Numbered from the stretch's first letter, positions 17,305 through 24,759 are shown. The stretch: 25,560 nucleotides of DNA from Bacteroidota bacterium (GCA_024244665.1 JAAEOI010000315.1:1-25560); one strand, 5' to 3'. Made by a program: numbers and translations. The notes: generated from the letters alone by a model not told the origin.

Positions 17305-18378
17305 TTACTGATCCTCCACACAGCGAACCGATAATCCTTGGGTTCTGAAGTTGTAGTGGCGGTAAACTCTTTGTTGTTCAAAATGAAGAACACGGTACCA
17401 GATGTTATCTGACCCGGCCTTCTCGCTAGCTGTCCAGAATGTGGCATACTGGCCAAAACCAAAGAAGGTTCCTGAATTTGCACGGAATCCACCGGCCAGA
17501 GTTGTAAACCCCGATGTGTTAGTAGCCCCCGAATTGGGATTTTCCCAATGGGAGAAACCCTTCTCCTTTAACATGCCACCTTCATCGGCACCACGCCAAT
17601 CATAGGCATCTGCAGCTGCCTGGCTCATTCCCAGGTGCATCTCCAACTCTTTCCAGTCTGCATCGTCGGGCAGGTGCCATCCGTCGGGACACACCCCCTG
17701 AACCACACCGGAGATATCATTGATCCCTGTTTCTCCATTCATGGCCCCGGCCCAGGAGTATAGGGTGCCTGTGGTATCGCTGTATTCAGACATGTTGTTG
17801 TACCAGCAGTAGGCCCTCTCAGTATCACCAAGGTTGCTCCACCCCGCATCGTCGGCCACATGTGATATAGGAGTTCCATCGGCATAATGTGTTGCCTTCA
17901 GATTCTCTGCCATCCAGTTCTGGTTCCCGATCTCTATGGTATTGTAACTGTTTCCGTCAACGTCATCCAGGGTGCCGTAAGAAAGATTCGGATTAAAGCC
18001 TCCCTCTGTATCCACAACAACAGTGACAGTTTCAGAACTTGCCCCCCCTTCATTATCCCGGGCCACAACCTTGACGTTAATGTCTCCAACCAGGGAGTCA
18101 CCAACAGTCCAGAGATACTCGAAGGGACGTTCCGTCGTCTGATAAATACTCATATAATTGATATAAAACCAAACCTCCTCAACCGAGCCATCTTCATCTT
18201 CAGCCTTAATCGTCACCTTTATCTGATCTCCCTGCATGGCCCAGTCCCCGTCCACAGGAGTCAGGATTTCAATCTTGGGGGACTTATTTTCCTCCTCTTT
18301 ACAGGAGGAGAGCACCACTAACTGAACAAGAAATATGATGAATATAAACCCACTAAATTTTTTCATTTCCATTTTCAT
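17305..18378 (-). CDS. FISUMP-domain lipoprotein with Ig-like domain
   Basis: 357 residues from the ATG at 18378. Two further ATGs follow at 18372 and 18366. The longer frame to 18438 is rejected because a promoter box lies inside it at 18417-18424. A lipoprotein signal (FIFIIFLVQLVVLSSC) places the mature protein on a membrane, probably surface or periplasmic. An Ig-like domain follows (PKIEILTPVDGD to VTVVVDT). The C-terminal half is a Fibrobacter succinogenes major paralogous (FISUMP) domain: YNTIEIGNQNWMAENLKAT, CWYNN, GTLYSWAGAMNG, GVCPDGWHLPDDADW, FTTLAGGFR, FWTASE and the closing LSVRCVED. Such proteins are common surface lipoproteins of unknown function in Bacteroidota and Fibrobacteres. 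Confidence 0.88.
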   Translation of the reverse strand: MKMEMKKFSGFIFIIFLVQLVVLSSCKEEENKSPKIEILTPVDGDWAMQGDQIKVTIKAEDEDGSVEEVWFYINYMSIYQTTERPFEYLWTVGDSLVGDINVKVVARDNEGGASSETVTVVVDTEGGFNPNLSYGTLDDVDGNSYNTIEIGNQNWMAENLKATHYADGTPISHVADDAGWSNLGDTERAYCWYNNMSEYSDTTGTLYSWAGAMNGETGINDISGVVQGVCPDGWHLPDDADWKELEMHLGMSQAAADAYDWRGADEGGMLKEKGFSHWENPNSGATNTSGFTTLAGGFRANSGTFFGFGQYATFWTASEKAGSDNIWYRVLHFEQQRVYRHYNFRTQGLSVRCVEDQ

Positions 18379-18416
18379 TATGAATTGCAGCATCATCGAA
18401 TAATATATCGAGCCCA

Positions 18417-18424
18417 CAAAAATA
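18417..18424 (-). promoter_or_regulatory. Bacteroidota -7 box for the FISUMP lipoprotein gene
   Basis: Reads TATTTTTG on the minus strand, matching TAnnTTTG. It is about 38 bases upstream of the ATG at 18378, giving a leader of about 30 nt. Its position inside the longer possible frame supports the shorter start. Confidence 0.45.
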
Positions 18425-18465
18425 GGGTTTCCATCCAATATCCCTGCATAAAATTTAAAAGTAAC

Positions 18466-18473
18466 TATATTTG
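18466..18473 (+). promoter_or_regulatory. Bacteroidota -7 box upstream of the small membrane protein gene
   Basis: TATATTTG followed by C is a perfect match to TAnnTTTG, within AAAAGTAACTATATTTG at 18457-18473. The same 17 bases occur at 14406-14422. The leader to the ATG at 18533 would be about 55 nt and is pyrimidine-rich, with repeated TTTACC/TTACTC words. Confidence 0.5.
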
Positions 18474-18532
18474 CACCTCAACAGATTTACCCACTTACTC
18501 TTTTACCCATTTACCATTTACTCTTTTCACCT

Positions 18533-18787
18533 ATGGCCATGCAATTCAAGCAACTGGAATTATCAAATAAGGAGAATTGGTTTAAGCGCACTATAAAATC
18601 GACCCATTTCAAGAAATCTATCATTGCCATCACAATTGGCGCCATGGCAAGCTTTACTTTTTTCTATTTTACTGAAGGCCGTCTGATGGAGAGCATGGAA
18701 GCAGGGGAAGTCCTCAAGAGCATGGGTATTGGAGCTTTCTTCGGTTTCTTCATCACCAACAGCCCCTGTGCCTGGGGACGGTGCTAA
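18533..18787 (+). CDS. Small two-helix membrane protein with C-terminal NSPCAWGRC
   Basis: 84 residues. A basic amphipathic N-terminus (about 1-28) precedes two hydrophobic segments, SIIAITIGAMASFTFFYF and MGIGAFFGFFIT. The protein then ends in a Cys-containing tail, SPCAWGRC. The two tail cysteines spaced five apart suggest metal or disulfide chemistry near the membrane surface, but I do not recognise the family. The second ATG, two codons in (18539), is an equally possible start. A perfect promoter box lies at 18466-18473. The stop overlaps the stop of the convergent fusion gene by three bases. Confidence 0.7.
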   Translation: MAMQFKQLELSNKENWFKRTIKSTHFKKSIIAITIGAMASFTFFYFTEGRLMESMEAGEVLKSMGIGAFFGFFITNSPCAWGRC

Positions 18788-21051
18788 ACAGGCAGGAGCA
18801 GGTCTTTCAAATCAGTAATAAACCTGTCAGCATTCTCCCTAGAAAAACAAAGGGGGGGCTTAATCTTCAAGACATTGTCGAAGGGACCATCTGTACCCAA
18901 AAGGATACCCCTGTTTTTCATCTCATTGACACACCGGGCTGCCAGTTTAGTATCCGGCTCGTAGCGTGTTTGTTCCCTGACAATTTCAAACCCCAGCGAG
19001 AGTCCTGTGCCTCTGATCTCGCCGATATTGGGACACTCCTCTCGTAAGAGTTCAATCTGCTCAATAAGATACCTTCCGACCTCCCTGGCATTTTCTGCAA
19101 GATTCTCCTTTTCAATCACATCAAGAACTGCAATCCCAATGGCACACGAAACCGGATTGCCCCCGAAGGAGCTGAAAAATTCCATTCCATTATTGAAGGA
19201 TTCAGCTATCTCAGATGTACAAACCACGGCTGCCATGGGATGCCCGTTCCCGATGGGCTTTCCCAGCACCACGATATCAGGCACAACACCGCAATATTCA
19301 AATCCCCAGAAGAAACTCCCCAGCCGGCCAAAACCGGTCTGAACCTCATCGGAAATAAACAACCCGCCCTGCTTCCTTACAAATGAGCATATTGCCCTGG
19401 TATACTCAGGATCGATGACAATATGACCTGCAGCACTGACAATTGGTTCTGTAAAAAAACCGGCTACTGATCCGTTAAGATCCTGAACAGATTCCAGATA
19501 CGCGTTGATTCTTTTCCGGTTTGCCTCCCTCCTTTCTTCTTCTGAAAGGGCAAGACCGGACAGGGGAATGGGAGTGACCAGGATCTCGGAGGGAGTTCCT
19601 GTCCCTCCTTTACCCGAGAATTTATAGTGGCTGATCCCGACAACCGAAGAGGTATTGCCATGATAGCCATGGGCCATGACCATCATTTTATCTCTGCCGG
19701 TGTGTGTTTTAGCCAGCCTCAGGGCCAGGTCAGAAGCTGCGCTGCCTGAGTTTACATAAAACACCTTGTTGAGGGAAGAGGGGAACCTGGCCAGAAGTTT
19801 TTTCGAATACCGGCTGATATCATCATACAAATAGCGGGTATTGGTATTCAGTCCTGACATTGCCTTCTGTCCGGCCTTAACCACCGCCGGGTGACAATGC
19901 CCCACATGGGGGATGTTATTGCGCATATCCAAGTAGGTATTACCCAGGTTATCATACATATACTGGAAGGCAGCCCTCTCCATCTTAATGGGAAGCTCAT
20001 ATGAGAGGGCGAATGCTTTGCTTAAAAATTCCCAGCGATCGTCAACATCCTGTTGTAAGGTATTTCTGGATTTTGACGGCAGACCGGCAGCCCGGCGAAA
20101 TGCATCAGCAGCCCTCAAAGGATTAATGGTGATCCATTTCCTCATCAGCTCCAGGACAGGCTTTTCACTGATGGTCAGGTAGCTGTGGTCAGGATTATGA
20201 TGTTTCCCGTGGGCCGAGTGGCAGAGGCTGATGCATAGCCGGACCACTACCAGGTAGTACAAAACATCCATCTCTGTCTCTGTCAGGGGGAGTACTTCTG
20301 CATATCCCTTAATAATTGGCAAAGCCCATTGAACGGGATCCTCCTTCCCCATAACCGCATAGGAGATGGCCACAGCTACCTCATTGATCAGCAGGGAATA
20401 ATGGATGTCTCCAAAATCGATGATCCCCTTAACGCTGTTGTTAGCAACGATGACATTGTAATCATTGGCATCCCCTTGTATGATGGAGTAGCGCATTTGT
20501 GGCAAAAGCGGCCCGACAATGTCATGATACTGAAGGTGAAAATACTCTACAAGTTTTCTGTCTTCTGCCCGGTCAATATATTTCGCATTTCCTATTGAAA
20601 GATCAAACTGCAGGTTATCCCAGTCGTGCCGCCTGGACATCACGCTCAGAAATCTCTCTTCCATCAGGATACTGTCCATTTTTGCAAGTATCTCTCCAAA
20701 AGACTCAAAGAGTAATTCGGTGTGCTCAGCATTGAGCAGCAAATCGCCCTCGATGTATAGAAAAACCCTGCAGATTCTGCCACGCTCCTCATCGATAATC
20801 ATATAATTACCATCTGTAGTTTTAACAGGTTCCTGGAAACAGGATGGCATCCTGGAGGAGAGCAGGGCAAGGATTTCACTCTCATCTTTTGAGAATTCAA
20901 CCTCCCCGGGAACAATCGGGGATTCTTTGAACAAATACTTCGCCTCCCTGCTGAAAACCAGGTAGTTGTCATTTACCTCACCGACCAGCTTTTCAATACT
21001 CTCAGCTTCGATGTTGAATTCACGTTTCAGAATTTCCCTAATCAGATCCAT
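18784..21051 (-). CDS. Fused APH/hydroxylysine-kinase-like domain and class III PLP enzyme (phospholyase-like)
   Basis: 755 residues in two enzyme halves. Residues 1 to about 325 are an aminoglycoside-phosphotransferase-fold kinase most like hydroxylysine kinase (HYKK): catalytic loop IIQGDANDYNV (D194, N199), metal motif GIIDFGD (D212) and the RLCISLCHSA helix. Residues about 335-755 are a class III aminotransferase-fold PLP enzyme resembling the AGXT2L1/AGXT2L2 phospholyases: HVGHCHPAV, RYLYDD, VNSGSAASDLALRLA, GYHGNTSSV, SDEVQTGFG (D568) and LGKPIGNG with the Schiff-base K598. The fusion suggests kinase then phosphate elimination on an amino alcohol such as hydroxylysine or ethanolamine. 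The usual His of HGD is Gln here, and the Glu usual in NSGSEA is Ala. It is cytosolic. A -7 box (TAAATTTG, 21060-21067) gives a very short leader. Confidence 0.86.
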   Translation of the reverse strand: MDLIREILKREFNIEAESIEKLVGEVNDNYLVFSREAKYLFKESPIVPGEVEFSKDESEILALLSSRMPSCFQEPVKTTDGNYMIIDEERGRICRVFLYIEGDLLLNAEHTELLFESFGEILAKMDSILMEERFLSVMSRRHDWDNLQFDLSIGNAKYIDRAEDRKLVEYFHLQYHDIVGPLLPQMRYSIIQGDANDYNVIVANNSVKGIIDFGDIHYSLLINEVAVAISYAVMGKEDPVQWALPIIKGYAEVLPLTETEMDVLYYLVVVRLCISLCHSAHGKHHNPDHSYLTISEKPVLELMRKWITINPLRAADAFRRAAGLPSKSRNTLQQDVDDRWEFLSKAFALSYELPIKMERAAFQYMYDNLGNTYLDMRNNIPHVGHCHPAVVKAGQKAMSGLNTNTRYLYDDISRYSKKLLARFPSSLNKVFYVNSGSAASDLALRLAKTHTGRDKMMVMAHGYHGNTSSVVGISHYKFSGKGGTGTPSEILVTPIPLSGLALSEEERREANRKRINAYLESVQDLNGSVAGFFTEPIVSAAGHIVIDPEYTRAICSFVRKQGGLFISDEVQTGFGRLGSFFWGFEYCGVVPDIVVLGKPIGNGHPMAAVVCTSEIAESFNNGMEFFSSFGGNPVSCAIGIAVLDVIEKENLAENAREVGRYLIEQIELLREECPNIGEIRGTGLSLGFEIVREQTRYEPDTKLAARCVNEMKNRGILLGTDGPFDNVLKIKPPLCFSRENADRFITDLKDLLLPV

Positions 21052-21059
21052 AACAAGAA

Positions 21060-21067
21060 CAAATTTA
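21060..21067 (-). promoter_or_regulatory. Bacteroidota -7 box for the kinase/phospholyase fusion
   Basis: Reads TAAATTTG on the minus strand, a perfect TAnnTTTG match ending nine bases before the ATG at 21051. The mRNA leader would be only a few nucleotides. Confidence 0.4.
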
Positions 21068-21162
21068 CTACAAATTAAGTCTGGAAGTGGTCGATGTTCA
21101 TGGTGAAAATTTTACTTTTTGCTTTTTGTTCCGTAATATACATGAACAGATAGATTGAAAGC

Positions 21163-21708
21163 TTGGATTCAAAAGAAATCATCAGGAAGTGCATGGAAGG
21201 CAACCAGCGTGCATTCGCATCACTGGTCAACATGCATACCGAAATGGCCTTCAGAGTGGCCAGCAGGATCGTCAATGACGAGATGGAGGCCGAAGACATT
21301 GTCCAGGAGGCCTTCCTTGTTTCCTGGCAAAAGATGCAAAGTTTTGATCCTGAACGCTCCTTTGCGGGCTGGCTCTACCGCATCGTTGTCAATAAATGTT
21401 ACGATGCGCTAAGGCGGAGGAAGGTGCAGGTCATTCCGGAAGCAGGGAAAAAAAGCCTGGAAATACTCTTCGAAGCGACCAATAATCCAGAAGTGATTAT
21501 GGATAACCGTGAGACAGCAGTCCTGATCAGAAGCCTTACCCGAAAGCTGAGTCCGAAACAAAAACTGGTGTTTGTACTCATCGACCTTGAAGAACGTACC
21601 CACGATGAGGTGGTGGAATTAACCGGCATGAGAAAAACGGTGGTGAAAAGCAACCTGAATCATGCCCGGCGGAACATGGGAGAAATGATTAATAAAGCGA
21701 ATTCGTAA
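21163..21708 (+). CDS. ECF-type RNA polymerase sigma factor (sigma-70 family)
   Basis: 181 residues. Region 2 spans about 8-80: MEGNQRAFASLVNMH, ASRIVNDEMEAEDIVQEAFLVSW and FAGWLYRIVVNKCYDALRRRK. Region 4 spans about 120-175: LSPKQKLVFVLIDLEERTHDEVVELTGM, then VVKSNLNHARRNM as recognition helix. The frame must start at TTG (21163) to include the first helix of region 2. The first in-frame ATG (21193) would cut it off, and an upstream in-frame ATG at 21142 meets TAG after three codons. It heads a three-gene operon: its stop overlaps the next ATG by one base (TAATG). The following membrane protein is probably its anti-sigma factor. Confidence 0.9.
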   Translation: MDSKEIIRKCMEGNQRAFASLVNMHTEMAFRVASRIVNDEMEAEDIVQEAFLVSWQKMQSFDPERSFAGWLYRIVVNKCYDALRRRKVQVIPEAGKKSLEILFEATNNPEVIMDNRETAVLIRSLTRKLSPKQKLVFVLIDLEERTHDEVVELTGMRKTVVKSNLNHARRNMGEMINKANS

Positions 21709-22199
21709 TGCAGAACCAGGAATCGTATAAGAAAGTGGTGGAAGCCCTGAAAAGGAGCGAACCCGAAAATGAACATCTGGAGCAACTGAAATCCAGGATC
21801 ATCCGGGAGATCAGCCATTCCCACGAGCCAAACAAGCCTTATCAAAGGTTAATGAACCTCCTGTTCGGTTGGGTGGATGTGAGCTGGATGAGGTGGAGCG
21901 TTGCCTCCCTGGCTATCTTCCTGCTGGGTGCTTTCCTCTTTCAGCAATTCGGGATGCAACAGCGCATCACCTTAGTTGAACAACAATTGATTCACCTGGA
22001 GACAGCCAAGATGGGTCCCTCCCCTGCCTGGAACGCCGGACATAAGGTCCTTTTTAAACTCTACAACGATACCGAAACAGACAGTATCACTGTCTCCCGA
22101 AAAGACCTGGAAGCCCTCGTCAAGGACTACGGCGAACTGCTGGAAAAACCGGACAGAAGCCAGAATGAACGTAATAACAAAAAATCCTTAAAACTTTAA
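21708..22199 (+). CDS. Probable anti-sigma factor, single-pass membrane protein
   Basis: 163 residues. A charged cytoplasmic N-terminal region (about 1-58) with coiled-coil-like Glu/Lys spacing (EALKRSEPENEHLEQLKSRI) precedes one transmembrane helix (WSVASLAIFLLGAFLFQQF). A periplasmic part of about 80 residues follows, including a Leu/Gln-rich helix and the acidic segment RKDLEALVKDYGELLEKPDR. There is no zinc-binding HxxxCxxC anti-sigma motif. The role is inferred from topology and from one-base overlap with the ECF sigma gene. It could instead be another membrane partner. Confidence 0.65.
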   Translation: MQNQESYKKVVEALKRSEPENEHLEQLKSRIIREISHSHEPNKPYQRLMNLLFGWVDVSWMRWSVASLAIFLLGAFLFQQFGMQQRITLVEQQLIHLETAKMGPSPAWNAGHKVLFKLYNDTETDSITVSRKDLEALVKDYGELLEKPDRSQNERNNKKSLKL

Positions 22200-22202
22200 G
22201 CC

Positions 22203-23270
22203 ATGAGAAGTTGGAAAACACAGGCCATTGTATACATATCCATCCTGTTCATGTTTGGATGTGACGAATACAATACCAACGTGACTAATACGGTACACGC
22301 TGATGGCTCAGTAAGCCGCAAAGTGATCATGACCAATAATACCTCAGAGGACTTTGATCCGGGCAAATACCAGGTTCCGCTTGATAGTTCATGGACCCTT
22401 GAATACTCCATGGAAATTTCTGAAAAGCAGGATACTGTTTGGATTCTGACCGGCGAAAAACATTTCGAGTCGGTGGAAGCCATCAATGCGGACTACGAGG
22501 CCGACACTGGTGCCAACCAGTTAATGCAGCGTTCAGCCCGGTTTACAAAGAAGTTCAGGTGGTTCAATACAGTATACCGTTTTGAAGAAAGTGTAGAGGG
22601 AATCATGGACATTGACAACCCCATAGAGGATTACTTCAGCGAAACGGAACTGGCCCATTACTTCCTGCCCGGAAAGGTGCGGGAAAGCCTGGTATCCGGA
22701 GCTGACAGCTTGCAATACATGGCACTGGCTGACACCATCGAATCCTTAATGGAGGATTGGTTTACGAGCAGCCTTTTGAAACAGATGATCCTCAACATGC
22801 AGCTCCTGCTTTCAAGTAAAGCGGATTACAGCCTCTCACTTGAGGAACTTCAAAGCTGCGAACCAGCCCTGCTTGACTTTGTCTTGAATGGTGATTTAGG
22901 AGATGACTTTTTTCCCGATTCCGTTTTGTCAGCCGTCTTCAGCCACTCTTTCCTGGAGGCACATAAAACCGATATGGATAGCGCAGTTACCATGCTGGAT
23001 ACAGACCTTGAAGGCTACCTGGAAGCAGAATCCTATGATCTGGAAATCAGGATGCCCGGAACCATTATCGGATCAAACGGCTACCCCTTGGGAACTGACG
23101 AAGCAGTGGCGCCAACAGGAATGCTCTGGACTGTTTCGGGTGACTACTTTTTTGTCGATGACTATACCATGTGGGTGGAATCGAAAATCCCCAATCATTA
23201 TGCCTGGATCATATCGGGCATCTTCCTGGTCTTTGCGATCACCGGACTGATCCGTTTCCGGCGGAAATGA
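22203..23270 (+). CDS. Lipoprotein with C-terminal transmembrane anchor, sigma-operon partner
   Basis: 355 residues of unrecognised family. The N-terminus is a lipoprotein signal with lipobox-like FMFGC (Cys 20). The C-terminus is a single hydrophobic helix (YAWIISGIFLVFAITGLI) followed by FRRK, a typical stop-transfer. Between them is a largely beta, acidic domain (TNTVHADGSVSRKVIMTN, YSMEISEKQDTVWILTG). A predicted helical insert of Leu/Glu-rich sequence covers about 150-260, and a final strand region has GMLWTVSGDYFFVDDYTMWV. Double anchoring would keep the domain at the outer face of the inner membrane. It starts three bases after the probable anti-sigma gene, so it may sense the signal or be the main target. 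That is inference. Confidence 0.7.
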   Translation: MRSWKTQAIVYISILFMFGCDEYNTNVTNTVHADGSVSRKVIMTNNTSEDFDPGKYQVPLDSSWTLEYSMEISEKQDTVWILTGEKHFESVEAINADYEADTGANQLMQRSARFTKKFRWFNTVYRFEESVEGIMDIDNPIEDYFSETELAHYFLPGKVRESLVSGADSLQYMALADTIESLMEDWFTSSLLKQMILNMQLLLSSKADYSLSLEELQSCEPALLDFVLNGDLGDDFFPDSVLSAVFSHSFLEAHKTDMDSAVTMLDTDLEGYLEAESYDLEIRMPGTIIGSNGYPLGTDEAVAPTGMLWTVSGDYFFVDDYTMWVESKIPNHYAWIISGIFLVFAITGLIRFRRK

Positions 23271-23307
23271 AACCGGTAGACAACAGAGATTTTAGCACAG
23301 TTCATTT

Positions 23308-23727
23308 TTAGGCAGCCTTTTCCCGATGCAGCCTGATGTACAAACCAATCCCAAGTTCAACGACACCGAGGATGAAATAAAGAATATGCATCCAACTAAA
23401 TGATCTAATAATGGCGACCTGTATCACAATCCATGAGACCAAGATTGCACCCAGGATTATCGCTATTTCTTGAGCGTAACGTCTTCTGGCAAAAGAAAGA
23501 ACAGCACCAATCATACTCCCAACCCCATTCACAGCCAAAAGGAAAATACCCGGGATTAAAAAGTCGGGGAAAGGCGATCCTTCGAGAAAGCTCAATGGAA
23601 CACCCAGTGCGTTGCCTGAGGGATCAATCAATAGCCCGAAGCCCCCTGCCAGCGCTCCAAGACCAATAAACGCTTGTAATGAACCTAATCCAATATATAC
23701 TTTCTTATTGACATTGGTATTTCCCAT
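23308..23727 (-). CDS. Four-helix integral membrane protein of unknown function
   Basis: 139 residues with four hydrophobic helices: GLGSLQAFIGLGALAGGFGLLI, FLIPGIFLLAVNGVGSMIGAVLSF, IAIILGAILVSWIVIQVAII and ILYFILGVVELGIGLYI. The loop between helices 1 and 2 is longer (PSGNALGVPLSFLEGSPFPD) and likely outside. The topology and Gly-rich helices resemble small uncharacterised bacterial membrane families, but I cannot name one. It is convergent with the lipoprotein gene, with 37 bases between the two stops, and it is monocistronic as seen here. A GC-rich hairpin lies upstream of it at 23773-23814. Confidence 0.75.
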   Translation of the reverse strand: MGNTNVNKKVYIGLGSLQAFIGLGALAGGFGLLIDPSGNALGVPLSFLEGSPFPDFLIPGIFLLAVNGVGSMIGAVLSFARRRYAQEIAIILGAILVSWIVIQVAIIRSFSWMHILYFILGVVELGIGLYIRLHREKAA

Positions 23728-23772
23728 AATATGATGTTTTATTTCAATCTCAAATAATCAGGCTGTCTGACG

Positions 23773-23814
23773 GCAGAAGTAAGCCGCCCGCCGCGGGCGG
23801 GTCGGCTTTACTGC
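23773..23814. repeat. GC-rich near-palindromic hairpin
   Basis: The arms AGTAAGCCG and CGGCTTTACT flank CCCGCC-GCG-GGCGGG, giving a stem of about 15 bp with one bulged T (23802) and one extra T in the right arm. It is far richer in G and C than the flanking AT-rich sequence. It is not followed by a good T-run on either strand, so it is more like a dispersed palindromic repeat than a simple terminator. Confidence 0.5.
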
Positions 23815-23911
23815 TTTATTCAATTGCCTTTAGAGGCATAAGTGCGAATGTACTACATGCTATGCGGAAAGTCAATCCACAATGATCATAACTAGGATCA
23901 AAATCCGTCTT
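23815..23911. other. Non-coding stretch between hairpin and broken DUF3788 gene
   Basis: No gene is evident. A small hairpin TGCCT-TTAG-AGGCA lies near 23825-23838. On the minus strand the DUF3788 frame continues past its TGA for about 30 codons before TAA, which may be chance. Confidence 0.35.
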
Positions 23912-24264
23912 TCACAAACCGACGGTGTGGCACTCTTTACCGGCATGTACGAAAGATTGGTAGTATTGGGCTGTGCTGGATTTAGCGATTTGGTTTACTT
24001 TATCTGCTTCTTTTTGTCCAAGAACCAACAAAACTGAAAATGCTCCATTTTCAGGAAAATAAGAAATTAGGGTCTTTTTGCTTTTCCTGTACCGAACTGT
24101 CCATCCATAATTTTTTGAGAAAATGCAAGCTCTTGGTTGAAATCATAATTGTCTATCAAGAAATTATATAACTCAGACCAAAGTCCAGATTTTTCGCCAA
24201 TAGTTTCTACTATGTCCTGATTTGTTGGAATACAGCTTCTGTTTAATAATCTCTCGTAGGACAT
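23912..24264 (-). pseudogene. DUF3788-family gene broken by a frameshift in an A6 run
   Basis: The 5' part (24067-24264 frame) starts at ATG 24264 and encodes YERLLNRSCIPT, WSELYNFLIDNYDF and ELAF, the N-terminal half of a DUF3788 protein. It then runs through six A's on the minus strand (T6 at 24111-24116) and out of frame to a stop at 24067. Shifting the frame at that run gives KNYGWTVRYRKSKKTLIS, then YFPENGAFSVLLVLGQKEA, the conserved second half, ending at TGA 23912-23914. One additional A would join the two halves. The C-terminal end (CHTVGL) lacks the GRWL-like segment I expect for the family, so it may also be truncated. Mutation, slippage, phase variation or a sequencing error are all possible. 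The function of DUF3788 is unknown. Confidence 0.8.
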
Positions 24265-24342
24265 AATCTCTTATTCAATTATTTTAATGTCAAATTCACA
24301 ATAATGTAGATTGTGTTGTGCTTACTACTTATGTTGGAATTA

Positions 24343-24663
24343 TTATTTTTCACCCCATTCTTGCATTAATTGAAAGATTGGTAATAATTCTAAACCCCTT
24401 TCAGATAACGAATATTCTACTTTCGGTGGAATTTCATTATACGATTTCCTTATTATAATATTCTGTTCAACAAGTTGTTTCAATGTTTGTGATAACATCT
24501 TGTCATTTATTGTAACAAGTCGTCTTCGAATTTCATTGAATCGTAATGTACCTTCCTCTCTAAGCGTCCATATTATCAAACCCTTCCAACGTCCACCAAT
24601 TACGCTCAGTGTTAAATCAACCGGGCAATAATATATTGTTCCATTTAACTGATATGTTTTCAT
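24343..24663 (-). CDS. HxlR-family winged-helix transcriptional regulator
   Basis: 106 residues from the ATG at 24663. A longer frame to 24681 is unlikely because a promoter-like box lies between the two starts. The HxlR domain covers most of the protein: YYCPVDLTLSVIGGRWKGLIIWTL, LRFNEIRRRLVTINDKMLSQTLKQLVEQNII and PPKVEYSLSERGLELLPI. The conserved Cys (C13) just before the first helix is the redox- or electrophile-sensing residue in HxlR relatives such as YodB and HypR. It is divergent from a SnoaL-like gene with 120 bases between the start codons. It probably represses itself and the neighbour, responding to oxidative or electrophile stress. Codon use is visibly AT-rich compared with genes left of 23270. 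Confidence 0.92.
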   Translation of the reverse strand: MKTYQLNGTIYYCPVDLTLSVIGGRWKGLIIWTLREEGTLRFNEIRRRLVTINDKMLSQTLKQLVEQNIIIRKSYNEIPPKVEYSLSERGLELLPIFQLMQEWGEK

Positions 24664-24711
24664 GATGCAAATGTATACCATTTATATTGTACTTCCCGAA
24701 AAGACAGCACT

Positions 24712-24727
24712 TACTTTTTGGGTAGTA
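24712..24727. promoter_or_regulatory. Candidate HxlR operator, TACT-N8-AGTA
   Basis: TACT at 24712-24715 and AGTA at 24724-24727 are inverted copies around TTTTGGGT. HxlR-type proteins such as YodB bind TACT/AGTA half-sites with a similar spacing. It lies just downstream of the minus-strand -7 box at 24733-24740, a fitting place for repression of the regulator gene. Confidence 0.4.
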
Positions 24728-24732
24728 TATTG

Positions 24733-24740
24733 CAAATATA
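24733..24740 (-). promoter_or_regulatory. Bacteroidota -7 box for the HxlR gene
   Basis: Reads TATATTTG on the minus strand, a perfect TAnnTTTG match, with a leader of about 60 nt to the ATG at 24663. A second perfect box, TACATTTG at 24668-24675, would give a nearly leaderless mRNA. Confidence 0.45.
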
Positions 24741-24759
24741 AAGTAATTGAGATTACTTT
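24740..24759. promoter_or_regulatory. Perfect inverted repeat between HxlR and SnoaL-like genes
   Basis: AAAGTAAT-TGAG-ATTACTTT, with 8-bp perfect arms and a 4-base centre. It touches the minus-strand -7 box (24733-24740) and overlaps the plus-strand TTACTTTG (24753-24760), the one-mismatch -7 box for the SnoaL-like gene. A protein bound here would block both promoters, so it is the better operator candidate for HxlR. Confidence 0.5.

Noticed and set aside
24664..24681. Extended HxlR start (six extra residues)
   Set aside because: A TACATTTG promoter-like box sits inside the extension, and the family usually begins close to the residues after 24663.
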